From: Deltaproteobacteria bacterium
Lineage (GTDB): Bacteria; Myxococcota_A; UBA9160
DNA: 15,665 bases
Direction of reading: 5' to 3'
Assembly: GCA_003520425.1 (NCBI GenBank)
Contig: DOUU01000455.1
Coordinates: 2,075 to 17,739 of the forward strand
Below, one piece after another: positions 7,292 through 13,996 of this stretch. The translations under genes were made by a program, and so were the position numbers. The notes beneath the pieces are model-generated. The model saw only the letters and a list, made by a program, of their open reading frames with translations, was not told the DNA's origin and made no database searches. The stretch's first letter is position 1, and each line of letters starts with the position of its first letter.

Positions 7292-7993
7292 CTACGGGCT
7301 AAGGATACCTCGCAGCTCATCGGCTGAAAGTCGACGGAACTTGCGACCGGGTCTTTGGCGCTCGAGCACGCAGGCTTCGAGATTCTGCGCGCCGAGTTTG
7401 GGCTCGCCGTTGCTTGCGCGTTCGAGCGCAGCCACGCCGAGTTTGATCGCGTCCCCGAGGGGTAGACTGCTCCGATAGTTTGCCTGCAGGTACGCCTGCA
7501 GGCTCTCGACCGTGCCTCCGATCACGCAATAGCCTTGGTGATCGGAGATGCTGCCGTCGTACGAGACCCGGTAGATGGCGTTGTTCTCGTGGCCCGCGAG
7601 CCGATCGTCGCCTACCTCCGCGACGACGATCTCGACCTCGAGGGGCTTCATCTCGCGGGTGAAGACCTCACCGATGGCTTGCGAGTAGGCATTCGCGAGC
7701 GACTTGGCGCGCACGTCCTCGCGGCTGTAGCTGTAGCCTTTGACGTCGGCGTAGCGAACGCCGATCTTTCGCAGCTGGTCGAACTCACTGAATTTCCCGA
7801 CACCGGCGAACGCGAGGCGATCGTAGATCTCTCCGATCTTGGAAAGGCTCGTCGAGGGATTTTCGGCGAGCAGAAGGACGCCGCCCGCGTACTCGAGCGT
7901 CACGATGGACTTGCCGCGCGCGATGCCCTTGCGGGCATACTCGGCCTTGTCCTGCATCAGCTGTTCGGGCGATACGTAGAAGGGCAGCGACAT
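7292..7993 (-). CDS. prcA: 20S proteasome alpha subunit
   Basis: Seven copies form each outer ring of the 20S core and make the gate and the docking surface for the ATPase. The 233-residue product starts MSLPFYVSPEQLMQDKAEYA, matching the alpha-type N-terminus of actinobacterial PrcA, and continues with ARKGIARGKSIVTLEYAGGV, AENPSTSLSKIGEIYDR, RYADVKGYSYSREDV and YRVSYDGSISDHQGYCVIGG. As expected for an alpha subunit, it has no propeptide or N-terminal catalytic Thr. ATG 7993 is chosen because it matches the family start and lies 2 nt after the prcB stop; an in-frame ATG at 8086 would add 31 non-conserved residues inside prcB. The tight junction suggests translational coupling, which suits subunits needed in equal numbers. 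Confidence 0.96.
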   Translation of the reverse strand: MSLPFYVSPEQLMQDKAEYARKGIARGKSIVTLEYAGGVLLLAENPSTSLSKIGEIYDRLAFAGVGKFSEFDQLRKIGVRYADVKGYSYSREDVRAKSLANAYSQAIGEVFTREMKPLEVEIVVAEVGDDRLAGHENNAIYRVSYDGSISDHQGYCVIGGTVESLQAYLQANYRSSLPLGDAIKLGVAALERASNGEPKLGAQNLEACVLERQRPGRKFRRLSADELRGILSP

Positions 7994-7995
7994 CC

Positions 7996-8820
7996 CTACG
8001 CGGCTCCACGGCGCTGGTCGAGGAGCTGGCGGTGGATCTCGGCGATCTCCGTCGGCGCCACCTCTTCGATCCCCGAGGCCGAGCACACGCTCACCGTCGG
8101 ATAGATTCCCCGCTGAACGTCGATTCCCCCCGTCCCGCGGTCCTCATCGGCTGCATCCATCAGGGCTCCGATCGCCATGCGCAGCGCCTCTTCCCGCGAA
8201 GCGCCCGGCCGCCAGCTCTTTTTCAGCGATTCGCGCGCGTACAGGCCTCCCGAGCCCGTGGCCTCGAACTCCGCCTCTTCGTAGCGCCCCCCGGTCACGT
8301 CGTACTTCCACAGCCGGCCCACGCGCCGGCGCGGGTCGTAGCCGGCGAAGATCGGCACCACGACGAGGCCCTGCATCGCCGCCGGCAGGTTTGCTCGGAT
8401 CATCTGCGAGAGCTTGTTGGCCTTGCCCTCGAGCTCGAGGGAATCGCCTTCGATCTTCTCGTAGTGCTCAAGCTCGATGCGCAGGAGCTTGGCCATCTCG
8501 ATGCACGGGCCGGCGGCGCCCGCGATCGCGATGAGCGAGTGCGCGTCGGTGGTGTAGACCTTCTGGACGTCCCGAGAGGCCACGCGGTAGCCCTCGGTCG
8601 CGAGCCGATCGCCCGCTGCGATCACCCCTCCGCTGTACTTGAGCGCAAGAACCGTGGTCCCGTGAGGAATGGGCGGCGCGCCCGCCGGGCCCTGGCCCGT
8701 GGCGAGGCCTGTCGAAGCCAGCGCCTGCGGCAGGCGGCTCTCGAAACGAAGATGCGGAAACTCCACTTCGAGCAGTTCGGAAAAGCTCGACCCCGAGTAC
8801 TTAGAGCGAACGAGCACCAC
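7996..8820 (-). CDS. prcB: 20S proteasome beta subunit (catalytic)
   Basis: The beta subunit is an N-terminal-threonine protease made as a proprotein. The 274-residue product has a 54-residue propeptide ending PIPHG and then TTVLALKYSGG. Counting Thr55 as Thr1, Asp17 and Lys33 are in place (AAGD and VQKVY), so the catalytic triad is complete. Other family blocks are YTTDAHSLIAIAGAAG, LEHYEKIEGDSL, LPAAMQGLVVVPIFAGYD, FEATGSGGLYARESLKK and AADEDRGTGGIDVQRGIYPT. The propeptide segment SSFSELLEVEFPHL resembles that of Mycobacterium. The GTG start at 8820 sits at the end of a run of seven G and follows an in-frame stop. An ATG at 8830 is out of frame by one base, so the exact start deserves checking. 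It lies 30 nt after pup. Confidence 0.95.
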   Translation of the reverse strand: MVLVRSKYSGSSFSELLEVEFPHLRFESRLPQALASTGLATGQGPAGAPPIPHGTTVLALKYSGGVIAAGDRLATEGYRVASRDVQKVYTTDAHSLIAIAGAAGPCIEMAKLLRIELEHYEKIEGDSLELEGKANKLSQMIRANLPAAMQGLVVVPIFAGYDPRRRVGRLWKYDVTGGRYEEAEFEATGSGGLYARESLKKSWRPGASREEALRMAIGALMDAADEDRGTGGIDVQRGIYPTVSVCSASGIEEVAPTEIAEIHRQLLDQRRGAA

Positions 8821-8850
8821 CCCCCCTCATGGCTTGTGCGACCCGGTCGC

Positions 8851-9054
8851 TCACTGGCCTCCGCGCTGAACGTAGTTCTTGACGAACTCCTCGGCATTCT
8901 CCTCGAGGACTTCGTCGATCTCGTCCACGAGGGCGTCCATCTCTTCCTTGAGTTCCGCCCCCTTCTTGGCGAGCTTCTGGGGTCCTTCACCCGAGCCGGA
9001 CCCCTCACCGTCGCTCCCGCGCTTCGGCTTCTGCTTTTGAGTCGATTCTGCCAT
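8851..9054 (-). CDS. pup: Prokaryotic ubiquitin-like protein Pup
   Basis: Pup is the small, largely disordered tag that marks proteins for the bacterial proteasome. This 67-residue protein has a charged Lys/Gly/Ser/Glu-rich first half, a helical segment that binds the Mpa coiled coil (about residues 27-55, ELKEEMDALVDEIDEVLEEN), and the conserved tail EEFVKNYVQRGGQ. The terminal Gln means that Dop must deamidate it to Glu before PafA can use it. The length is close to the 64 residues of M. tuberculosis Pup. ATG 9054 is preceded by GGGAGAG at suitable spacing and lies 25 nt after dop. No cysteine, tryptophan or signal peptide is present. Confidence 0.97.
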   Translation of the reverse strand: MAESTQKQKPKRGSDGEGSGSGEGPQKLAKKGAELKEEMDALVDEIDEVLEENAEEFVKNYVQRGGQ

Positions 9055-9079
9055 GGCGGTCTCTCCCGAGGGGCGGGCG

Positions 9080-10564
9080 CTATGCCCGCAAGTTCTTCAC
9101 GAGGTCCGCGGCCGTCGGGGATGCCTCGAGCAGCTCTTCCACGTGCGCCTTCGATCCCTTGAGCGGCTCTCCCATGAGCACCCGCTTGATCGGCTCGTCT
9201 CCGATCCCGAAGGAGATCGAGTCCCAGTTCACCCCGAAGACCTCCCCAGGATAGCGCTTCAGACACTGCCCTCGAAAGTATGCCCGCGTGTCCTCGGGGG
9301 GCTCGCTCACCGCGGCGGCGATCTGCTCGTCGGTCACGATGCGCTCCAGACGGCCCTGGCGCTCGAGGACGTAGTAGAGGCCCTTGTCCGGCCGCAGGTC
9401 GTGGTACTGAAGGTCGAGCATCTGCACCTGGGAGGAGTCCCAGTCGAGCCCCTTGCGCTCCATGAAGCTCTCGATCATGGCCTTCTTGATCACCCAGTCG
9501 ATCTGGCCCGCGAGCCCCATGGGGTCGCGCTCCAGGCACTCGAGCACGTGCTGCCATTTCGCCAGGACATCGCGCGTCATGGCGTCGATGCTCCGCGAGG
9601 ACGTGTACTGGAGGGCGAGTTCCAGAAACTCGCGCTGGATCTGCACGGCCGTGAGCTTCTTGCCGTTCTCGAGCTGCACCTCCCGCTTGCAGGTCGGGTC
9701 GTGGGAGATCTCCTTGATGGCACGCACCGGGTCGCGCAGCGAGAGGTCCCTGCGGATAGCGCCGTCCTCGATCATCGAAAGCACGAGCGCGGTGGCCCCG
9801 TTGCGCAGATAGATCGTGTACTCGCTCATGTTCGAGTCACCGACGATCACGTGCAGGCGCCGGTATTTCTCCCGGTCCGCGTGCGGCTCGTCGCGCGTGT
9901 TGATGATGGGCCGCTTCACCATGGTGTCGAGCGCGACCTCGGTCTCGAAGAAGTCTGCGCGCTGCGTGAGCTGATAGTCGCAGGGGTGGGCGCGGTTCTC
10001 GCTTCCGACCTTCCCGGCCCCCGCGTACACCTGGCGGGTCACGAGAAACGACATCAGGTGCTCCACGATCTGCTTGAAGGACGTGCGGCGGTCCATCAGG
10101 TAGTTCTCGTGGGAGCCGTAGCTGTTGCCCTTGCGGTCGCTGTTGTTCTTGTAGAGCAGGATTTGAGCGCCCGGCGGGAGCAGCGCCGTCGCCTCGCGCC
10201 GACTGATCTCGACCACCCGTTCCCCGGCCTTCTCGTGCAGCACGAGGTCGCGCACGTTGGTGACCTCGGGGCAGGAGTACTCGGGGTGCGCGTGGTCGAC
10301 GTAGTAGCGCGCCCCGTTCACGAGCGTCTTGTTGCGGGCGATATTCTCCTGCTGGTTCGGGGTGTACTTCTCCCCGTCGACCTGGAAGCCGCGGGCATCC
10401 GCCAGCGGATTCTCCTGGTCGTAGTCCCACAGGATGCGGCTCGTGTGCTCCTCGCGATAGGCGTTCACAAGCAGCACGCAGCTCGCGATGGGATCGAAGT
10501 CTCGGTCGTTGCGGACGGTGATCCCGTACTCGATCTCCGTCCCCATCACCTTCGGAATCGCCAT
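9080..10564 (-). CDS. dop: Pup deamidase/depupylase Dop
   Basis: Dop deamidates the terminal Gln of Pup and also removes Pup from substrates. The 494-residue product shares the PafA fold but carries Dop-specific features: the start MAIPKVMGTEIEYGI, a long insertion between the first strand and the catalytic segment (about residues 38-80, the Dop loop with ENPLADARGF), and NGARYYVDHAHPEYSCPE (83-100) with the nucleophile/base Asp90. Shared ligase-fold blocks include YKNNSDRKGNSYGSHENYL and INTRDEPHADREKYRRLHV. It is close in length to M. tuberculosis Dop. ATG 10564 has GGAGA upstream and is 35 nt after the mpa stop. Because Pup ends in Gln here, this enzyme should be essential for pupylation. 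Confidence 0.96.
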   Translation of the reverse strand: MAIPKVMGTEIEYGITVRNDRDFDPIASCVLLVNAYREEHTSRILWDYDQENPLADARGFQVDGEKYTPNQQENIARNKTLVNGARYYVDHAHPEYSCPEVTNVRDLVLHEKAGERVVEISRREATALLPPGAQILLYKNNSDRKGNSYGSHENYLMDRRTSFKQIVEHLMSFLVTRQVYAGAGKVGSENRAHPCDYQLTQRADFFETEVALDTMVKRPIINTRDEPHADREKYRRLHVIVGDSNMSEYTIYLRNGATALVLSMIEDGAIRRDLSLRDPVRAIKEISHDPTCKREVQLENGKKLTAVQIQREFLELALQYTSSRSIDAMTRDVLAKWQHVLECLERDPMGLAGQIDWVIKKAMIESFMERKGLDWDSSQVQMLDLQYHDLRPDKGLYYVLERQGRLERIVTDEQIAAAVSEPPEDTRAYFRGQCLKRYPGEVFGVNWDSISFGIGDEPIKRVLMGEPLKGSKAHVEELLEASPTAADLVKNLRA

Positions 10565-10599
10565 CAGGTCTCCGCGTGTTTCGGCAAACGCCCCCCGCG

Positions 10600-12447
10600 C
10601 TAGAGGTACTGGCCCGAGGTGATGTTCTCGATGGACCGCTCGTTGCGATTGATGCCCGTCATCAGCGTCCGGACGTTGATGATGCGCTCGCCCTTGCGGC
10701 CGGAGATGCGGGCCCAGTCGTCGGGGTTCGTGGTGTTCGGCAGATCCTCGTTCTCCTTGAACTCCTCGCGGACGGCCTCGAGCAGGTCCGCAAGGCGGAT
10801 CCCGCGCTCACCGTGGTCGATCAGGCGCTTGACCGCCTTCTTCTTGCCGCGCGCCACGATGTTCTCGATCATGGCCCCGCTCGCGAAATCCTTGAAGTAG
10901 AAGATCTCGCGCTCCCCCTTGGCGTAGGTCACCTCGAGGAACTTGTTCTCCTCGTTGGTGGCGTACATGTCGCGGATCGTATCCTCGATCATGCCGGCCG
11001 TGACCTTCGTGAGGTCGGACCCGTACTTGGTGTTCGTCTCGGCGTGGAAGGGCAGGTCCGAGGTCAGGTACTTGGAGAAGATCTCCGCGGCTGCCTGCGC
11101 GTCCGGCCGATGCACCTTCACCTTGAGATCGAGCCGCCCGGGGCGCAGCACGGCCGGATCGATCAGATCCTGGCGGTTGCTCGCGCCGATCACGATCACG
11201 TTCTTGAGCGACTCGACGCCGTCAATCTCCGAGAGGAACTGCGCAACGACGGTCGCCTCCATGTCCGAGGAGATGCCCGATCCGCGCATGCGGAACAAGG
11301 AGTCCATCTCGTCGAAGAAGATCACGACCGGCACGTCCTCGTTGGCCTTCTCGCGCGCCTTCTTGAACACCTCGCGGATCTTGTACTCGGTCTCGCCGAC
11401 GTACTTGTTCAGGAGCTCGGGACCCTTCACGTTGAGGAAGTAGGCAGTCGTCGCCTTGCCCGTGCGCGCCTCGATGCTCTTGGCCAGGCTGTTGGCCACC
11501 GCCTTTGCGATCAGCGTCTTGCCGCAGCCCGGGGGGCCGTAGAGCAGGATGCCCTTGGGCGGCGACAGCTTGTGGTCGGCGAAGATCTCCGGGTGCAGAT
11601 ACGGCAGCTCGATCGAATCGCGCAGGATCTGGATCTGCTCGCCGAGCCCGCCGATCTTCTCGTAGGTCACGTCCGGGATCTCTTCGAGGACGACCTCCTC
11701 CACCGCGGACTTGGGCAGCTTCTCGAAGGCGTAGTTCGTGCGGGGGTCGACGAGGATGTTGTCGCCGGCCTTGAGCTTTTCGGCCCGCAGCGGGGATGCG
11801 AGCGTGACCACGCGCTCTTCGTCGGTGTGACCGAGCACGATCGCGCGATGGTCCCCGAGGAAGTCGACCACGTGCGCGATCTCGCCGCGCCCGATGTAGC
11901 CGGCGGGCTCGATCACGTTGAAGGCTTCATTGAGGACGACGAGCTGACCCTCTTCCAGGGAGAAGGCGTCGAGGTTGGGATGCACGTTGACGCGCATCGC
12001 CTTGCCGTCCACCAAGATCTCGGCGGTGCCGTCCTTGTTCGGGCGGGTGAAGACACCGTAGGAGTTCGGGGGCGCGCACAGCTTGTCGACCTCTTCCTTG
12101 AGGAGTTCGATCTGCTGCTTCGCCTCTTGGAGCATGCCCACGAGCTTCTCGTTCTGGCGCTCGGCGTCCGAGAGCTGTTCGCGGGTCATCTCATAGCGCC
12201 GCCGGATCGCGTCGAACTCCGCGAGCACGCGCTCGAGGCGGCGGCGGAACTCGGCCGAGTCGCCACCGAAGAAACGGATGGCGTCTTGCAGGTCTTCGAT
12301 CTCGTCCTGGTACGAGCGCGCTCCGCCCTCCCGCTCGCGATCGCCCTCGGGATCTCCGCCACTTCGAGGCCCCGACGTCGAAATGCGTCGCATCACGTCT
12401 CGCACGAAGCCTCGCCTGCCGCCGGACCCCGAGTCGAACTCGCTCAT
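10600..12447 (-). CDS. mpa: Proteasome-associated AAA ATPase (Mpa/ARC)
   Basis: This hexameric AAA+ unfoldase recognises Pup and feeds tagged proteins into the 20S core. The 615-residue product has in order: a Gly/Ser/Arg-rich N-terminal tail (1-45), a coiled coil (about 46-124) expected to bind Pup, two OB-type domains (about 126-245), and an AAA+ module. That module has Walker A GPPGCGKT (304-311), pore loop KYVGE (348-352), Walker B VVIFFDEMDS (374-383) and GASNRQDLIDPAVLRPGRLD (421-440, with the arginine finger region). It ends in GQYL, the tail that inserts between alpha subunits to open the gate. ATG 12447 has AGGAGA upstream; an in-frame extension to 12513 lacks family similarity. It is the first gene of the cluster, about 375 nt downstream of a predicted promoter. 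Confidence 0.96.
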   Translation of the reverse strand: MSEFDSGSGGRRGFVRDVMRRISTSGPRSGGDPEGDREREGGARSYQDEIEDLQDAIRFFGGDSAEFRRRLERVLAEFDAIRRRYEMTREQLSDAERQNEKLVGMLQEAKQQIELLKEEVDKLCAPPNSYGVFTRPNKDGTAEILVDGKAMRVNVHPNLDAFSLEEGQLVVLNEAFNVIEPAGYIGRGEIAHVVDFLGDHRAIVLGHTDEERVVTLASPLRAEKLKAGDNILVDPRTNYAFEKLPKSAVEEVVLEEIPDVTYEKIGGLGEQIQILRDSIELPYLHPEIFADHKLSPPKGILLYGPPGCGKTLIAKAVANSLAKSIEARTGKATTAYFLNVKGPELLNKYVGETEYKIREVFKKAREKANEDVPVVIFFDEMDSLFRMRGSGISSDMEATVVAQFLSEIDGVESLKNVIVIGASNRQDLIDPAVLRPGRLDLKVKVHRPDAQAAAEIFSKYLTSDLPFHAETNTKYGSDLTKVTAGMIEDTIRDMYATNEENKFLEVTYAKGEREIFYFKDFASGAMIENIVARGKKKAVKRLIDHGERGIRLADLLEAVREEFKENEDLPNTTNPDDWARISGRKGERIINVRTLMTGINRNERSIENITSGQYL

Positions 12448-12830
12448 TCCACCTTCTCCTCGCTCACCGGCTCTGCGCCGTGGTGCATAGCTTCCCCACG
12501 TTTGGTGCTGCAAAGCCTGTGCCGTGCGCCGCCTGGCTCAGCCCCCTGGGAGATGCTCCCCTCGCTCCCCCACCGCTGCGAAGCCGCTGCCAGAGCGCGT
12601 GTATGCACGGCCTCCTGCGCGTCCGGGTTCCCCACCCGGCGCTGCGGCTGCGACCCGCTGCAAATCGTCCCCGAGGCGACTCCCTGCCCGCCTGGAAAAC
12701 CCGCTTCCATCACCCGCCAAAAGAGCCTCCTGAGCCTGCCCGCCACATGTCCGTCCCGTGGGATCCGCCCCTTTCACGGCTGGCGCCAGATCCCGGAAGC
12801 CCTCGAATTTGCACCATTTTTGGCCTCTCC

Positions 12831-12858
12831 AATCTACCAGACAGGAGGGGTGTGTCAA
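12831..12858 (-). promoter_or_regulatory. Predicted sigma70-type promoter for the proteasome operon
   Basis: On the minus strand a perfect -35 box TTGACA (12858-12853) is followed after 16 bases by TAGATT (12836-12831), which matches the -10 consensus TATAAT at four of six positions. It lies in a locally less GC-rich patch and points at mpa. Transcription would begin near 12824, leaving a leader of roughly 375 nt before the mpa ATG. No other promoter as good was seen in this gap. Confidence 0.5.
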
Positions 12859-13155
12859 GCCGCACAGATCCCAGGTGCGAGTGAGTCGGCACGCCCCAGG
12901 GGGAGCATCAACCAGCGCGACAGCAAACCTCCAAGCCGAGACGAGCCCTTCCCCTGCAAGATGAAGCCCCGTCCTCCTCTCTCTCCGCAAGCTCCGCGAA
13001 CACGGGCCGCTCGGCGCCCTGCCTGCCTCCCCGGTGCCGCCTCGAGTGGCAATGCTGCCGGCTCTGGAGCCGTGAATTTGACGGAGGCGTCGGAGCGGCA
13101 ACGGCTTGCCCGCGGGGCGCCCCGCCGAACTTTGCGGCATCGCGCCGACGCGGAA

Positions 13156-13182
13156 GGGCTCTTCCCTGATTGGGAAAGGGCC
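13156..13182 (-). terminator. Imperfect hairpin just after lolA (possible terminator)
   Basis: About 33 nt beyond the lolA stop, TTCCC (13162-13166) and GGGAA (13172-13176) form a perfect 5-bp stem around a 5-base loop, extended imperfectly outward to GGGC and GGCC. No U-tract follows on the minus strand. The position suits the end of the ftsK-lolA transcript; the structure is modest. Confidence 0.3.
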
Positions 13183-13215
13183 GCCTCGCCGTTCAGTTCC
13201 TGCACACCCGCACCC

Positions 13216-13953
13216 CTACGGCTGGGCCGGCTGGAGCTCGATCACGCGAACTCCTTCGGGCGGCGTGAAGTGGAAGCGGCTCGCCGGCACACCCTGGTTG
13301 GTCCGCACATTGTGGAACGCAACCCGAGTCACATTCCCGACGAGGTCGGAGACCGTCGTCTCCTCGACTTCTCCGCTCTCGCGGTCCACCACGATCTCGA
13401 GCTTCTCGTAGCTCGCCGGCTGCTTCGGCGTGAGCTCGAGCGCGATGCTGCTTCCCTCACACGATCTCGCGCGCACGATGAAGTCCCGCCGCAGGTCTCC
13501 CCGGCCGAGCAGGAACTGCATCGCTCCGCCCGTGAGCAGAGCTCCTCCCGCGGGCATACGCTGCGCCTCGCGCGCTGCCGGGTCGTAGACCCACGCCACC
13601 TCGCCATCGCTCACCACTAGGCTCGGGTTGGGCTTCTCGTAGGACCAGCGCATCTTGCCCGGCTTCTCGAAGACGACCTCGCCCGAGGATTCGCTCGGCG
13701 CATCGTGGCCCGAGCCGTGGAGCGAAGCCACGCGGGTGGTCTGCTCGAAGCGCGCCGACAGATCCTTCACGGCCTCGTAGCGTTGCTGGACCCGGATCGC
13801 GAGCTGGTCCGCGCACTCGCCCTTCGAAGCCTTCTCCCCGGCGTCGGGCCGAGCCTGCGCCCGGGCCTGCGGCTGCGCGAGAAGGGAAGCCAGCGGGAGC
13901 AGGAGCCCGACCAGGAGGGCCACGGCCGGGCCGCAGGCGGAGCGGCGCCTCAT
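13216..13953 (-). CDS. lolA: Outer-membrane lipoprotein carrier protein LolA
   Basis: LolA shuttles lipoproteins across the periplasm from the inner-membrane Lol complex to the outer membrane. The 245-residue product begins with a typical signal peptide (basic RRR, hydrophobic core about 9-25, probable cleavage after the AQARAQA region near 34). The mature part has the LolA pattern: QRYEAVKDLSARFEQTT, GEVVFEKPGKMRWSYEKPNP (91-110), SDGEVAWVYDP, LTPKQPASYEKLEIVVD and VGNVTRVAFHNV, ending with FHFTPPEGVRVIEL. ATG 13953 is chosen because it starts the signal peptide; an in-frame frame to 14022 would bury it behind 23 residues and overlap ftsK. It lies 43 nt after ftsK, a classic ftsK-lolA arrangement, and shows that the host has an outer membrane. 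Confidence 0.93.
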   Translation of the reverse strand: MRRRSACGPAVALLVGLLLPLASLLAQPQARAQARPDAGEKASKGECADQLAIRVQQRYEAVKDLSARFEQTTRVASLHGSGHDAPSESSGEVVFEKPGKMRWSYEKPNPSLVVSDGEVAWVYDPAAREAQRMPAGGALLTGGAMQFLLGRGDLRRDFIVRARSCEGSSIALELTPKQPASYEKLEIVVDRESGEVEETTVSDLVGNVTRVAFHNVRTNQGVPASRFHFTPPEGVRVIELQPAQP

Positions 13954-13996
13954 GGAGGGTTGGACCCGACTTGCCCCCCCGCTGATTCGAATCCGC

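Larger units (their letters stand above)
12448..13215 (-). other. 768-bp non-coding leader/spacer between lolA and mpa
   Basis: No convincing gene was found on either strand. Open frames are present (for example a 100-codon GTG frame, 12444-12746 on the minus strand, ending in an ATGA overlap with mpa), but their translations are rich in Arg, Gly, Ser and Pro and match no family I know. The stretch contains a sigma70-like promoter for the minus strand (12831-12858), a small hairpin (CCGGGT 12623-12628 with ACCCGG 12634-12639) in the predicted mpa leader, and a hairpin shortly after lolA (13156-13182). The bases around 12800-12860 are less GC-rich than the surroundings. No tRNA or other structured RNA was recognised. 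Confidence 0.55.

Noticed and set aside
7994..8086. Longer prcA starting at 8086
   Set aside because: The added 31 residues lie within prcB and are not conserved; MSLPFYVSPEQ is the family start.
9053..10603. Plus-strand open frame of about 516 codons opposite dop
   Set aside because: It is the exact antisense of dop, and its composition (Val/Leu/His/Arg repeats) is what high third-position GC produces on the opposite strand.
12538..13140. Minus-strand open frame of about 200 codons in the lolA-mpa gap
   Set aside because: It has no family resemblance, is low-complexity and Arg/Gly/Pro-rich, has no good ribosome binding site, and crosses the predicted promoter.
12448..13215. tRNA, riboswitch or other structured RNA in the lolA-mpa gap
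   Set aside because: I looked for T-loop and acceptor-stem patterns and for known riboswitch cores and saw only short hairpins. A covariance-model search would be needed to exclude one.
10576..13620. Open frame of about 1014 codons on the plus strand
   Set aside because: It runs antisense to mpa and through the non-coding gap into lolA. Its translation is an antisense shadow of GC-rich codons (Val/Leu/Arg/Asp/His-rich) with no family features.
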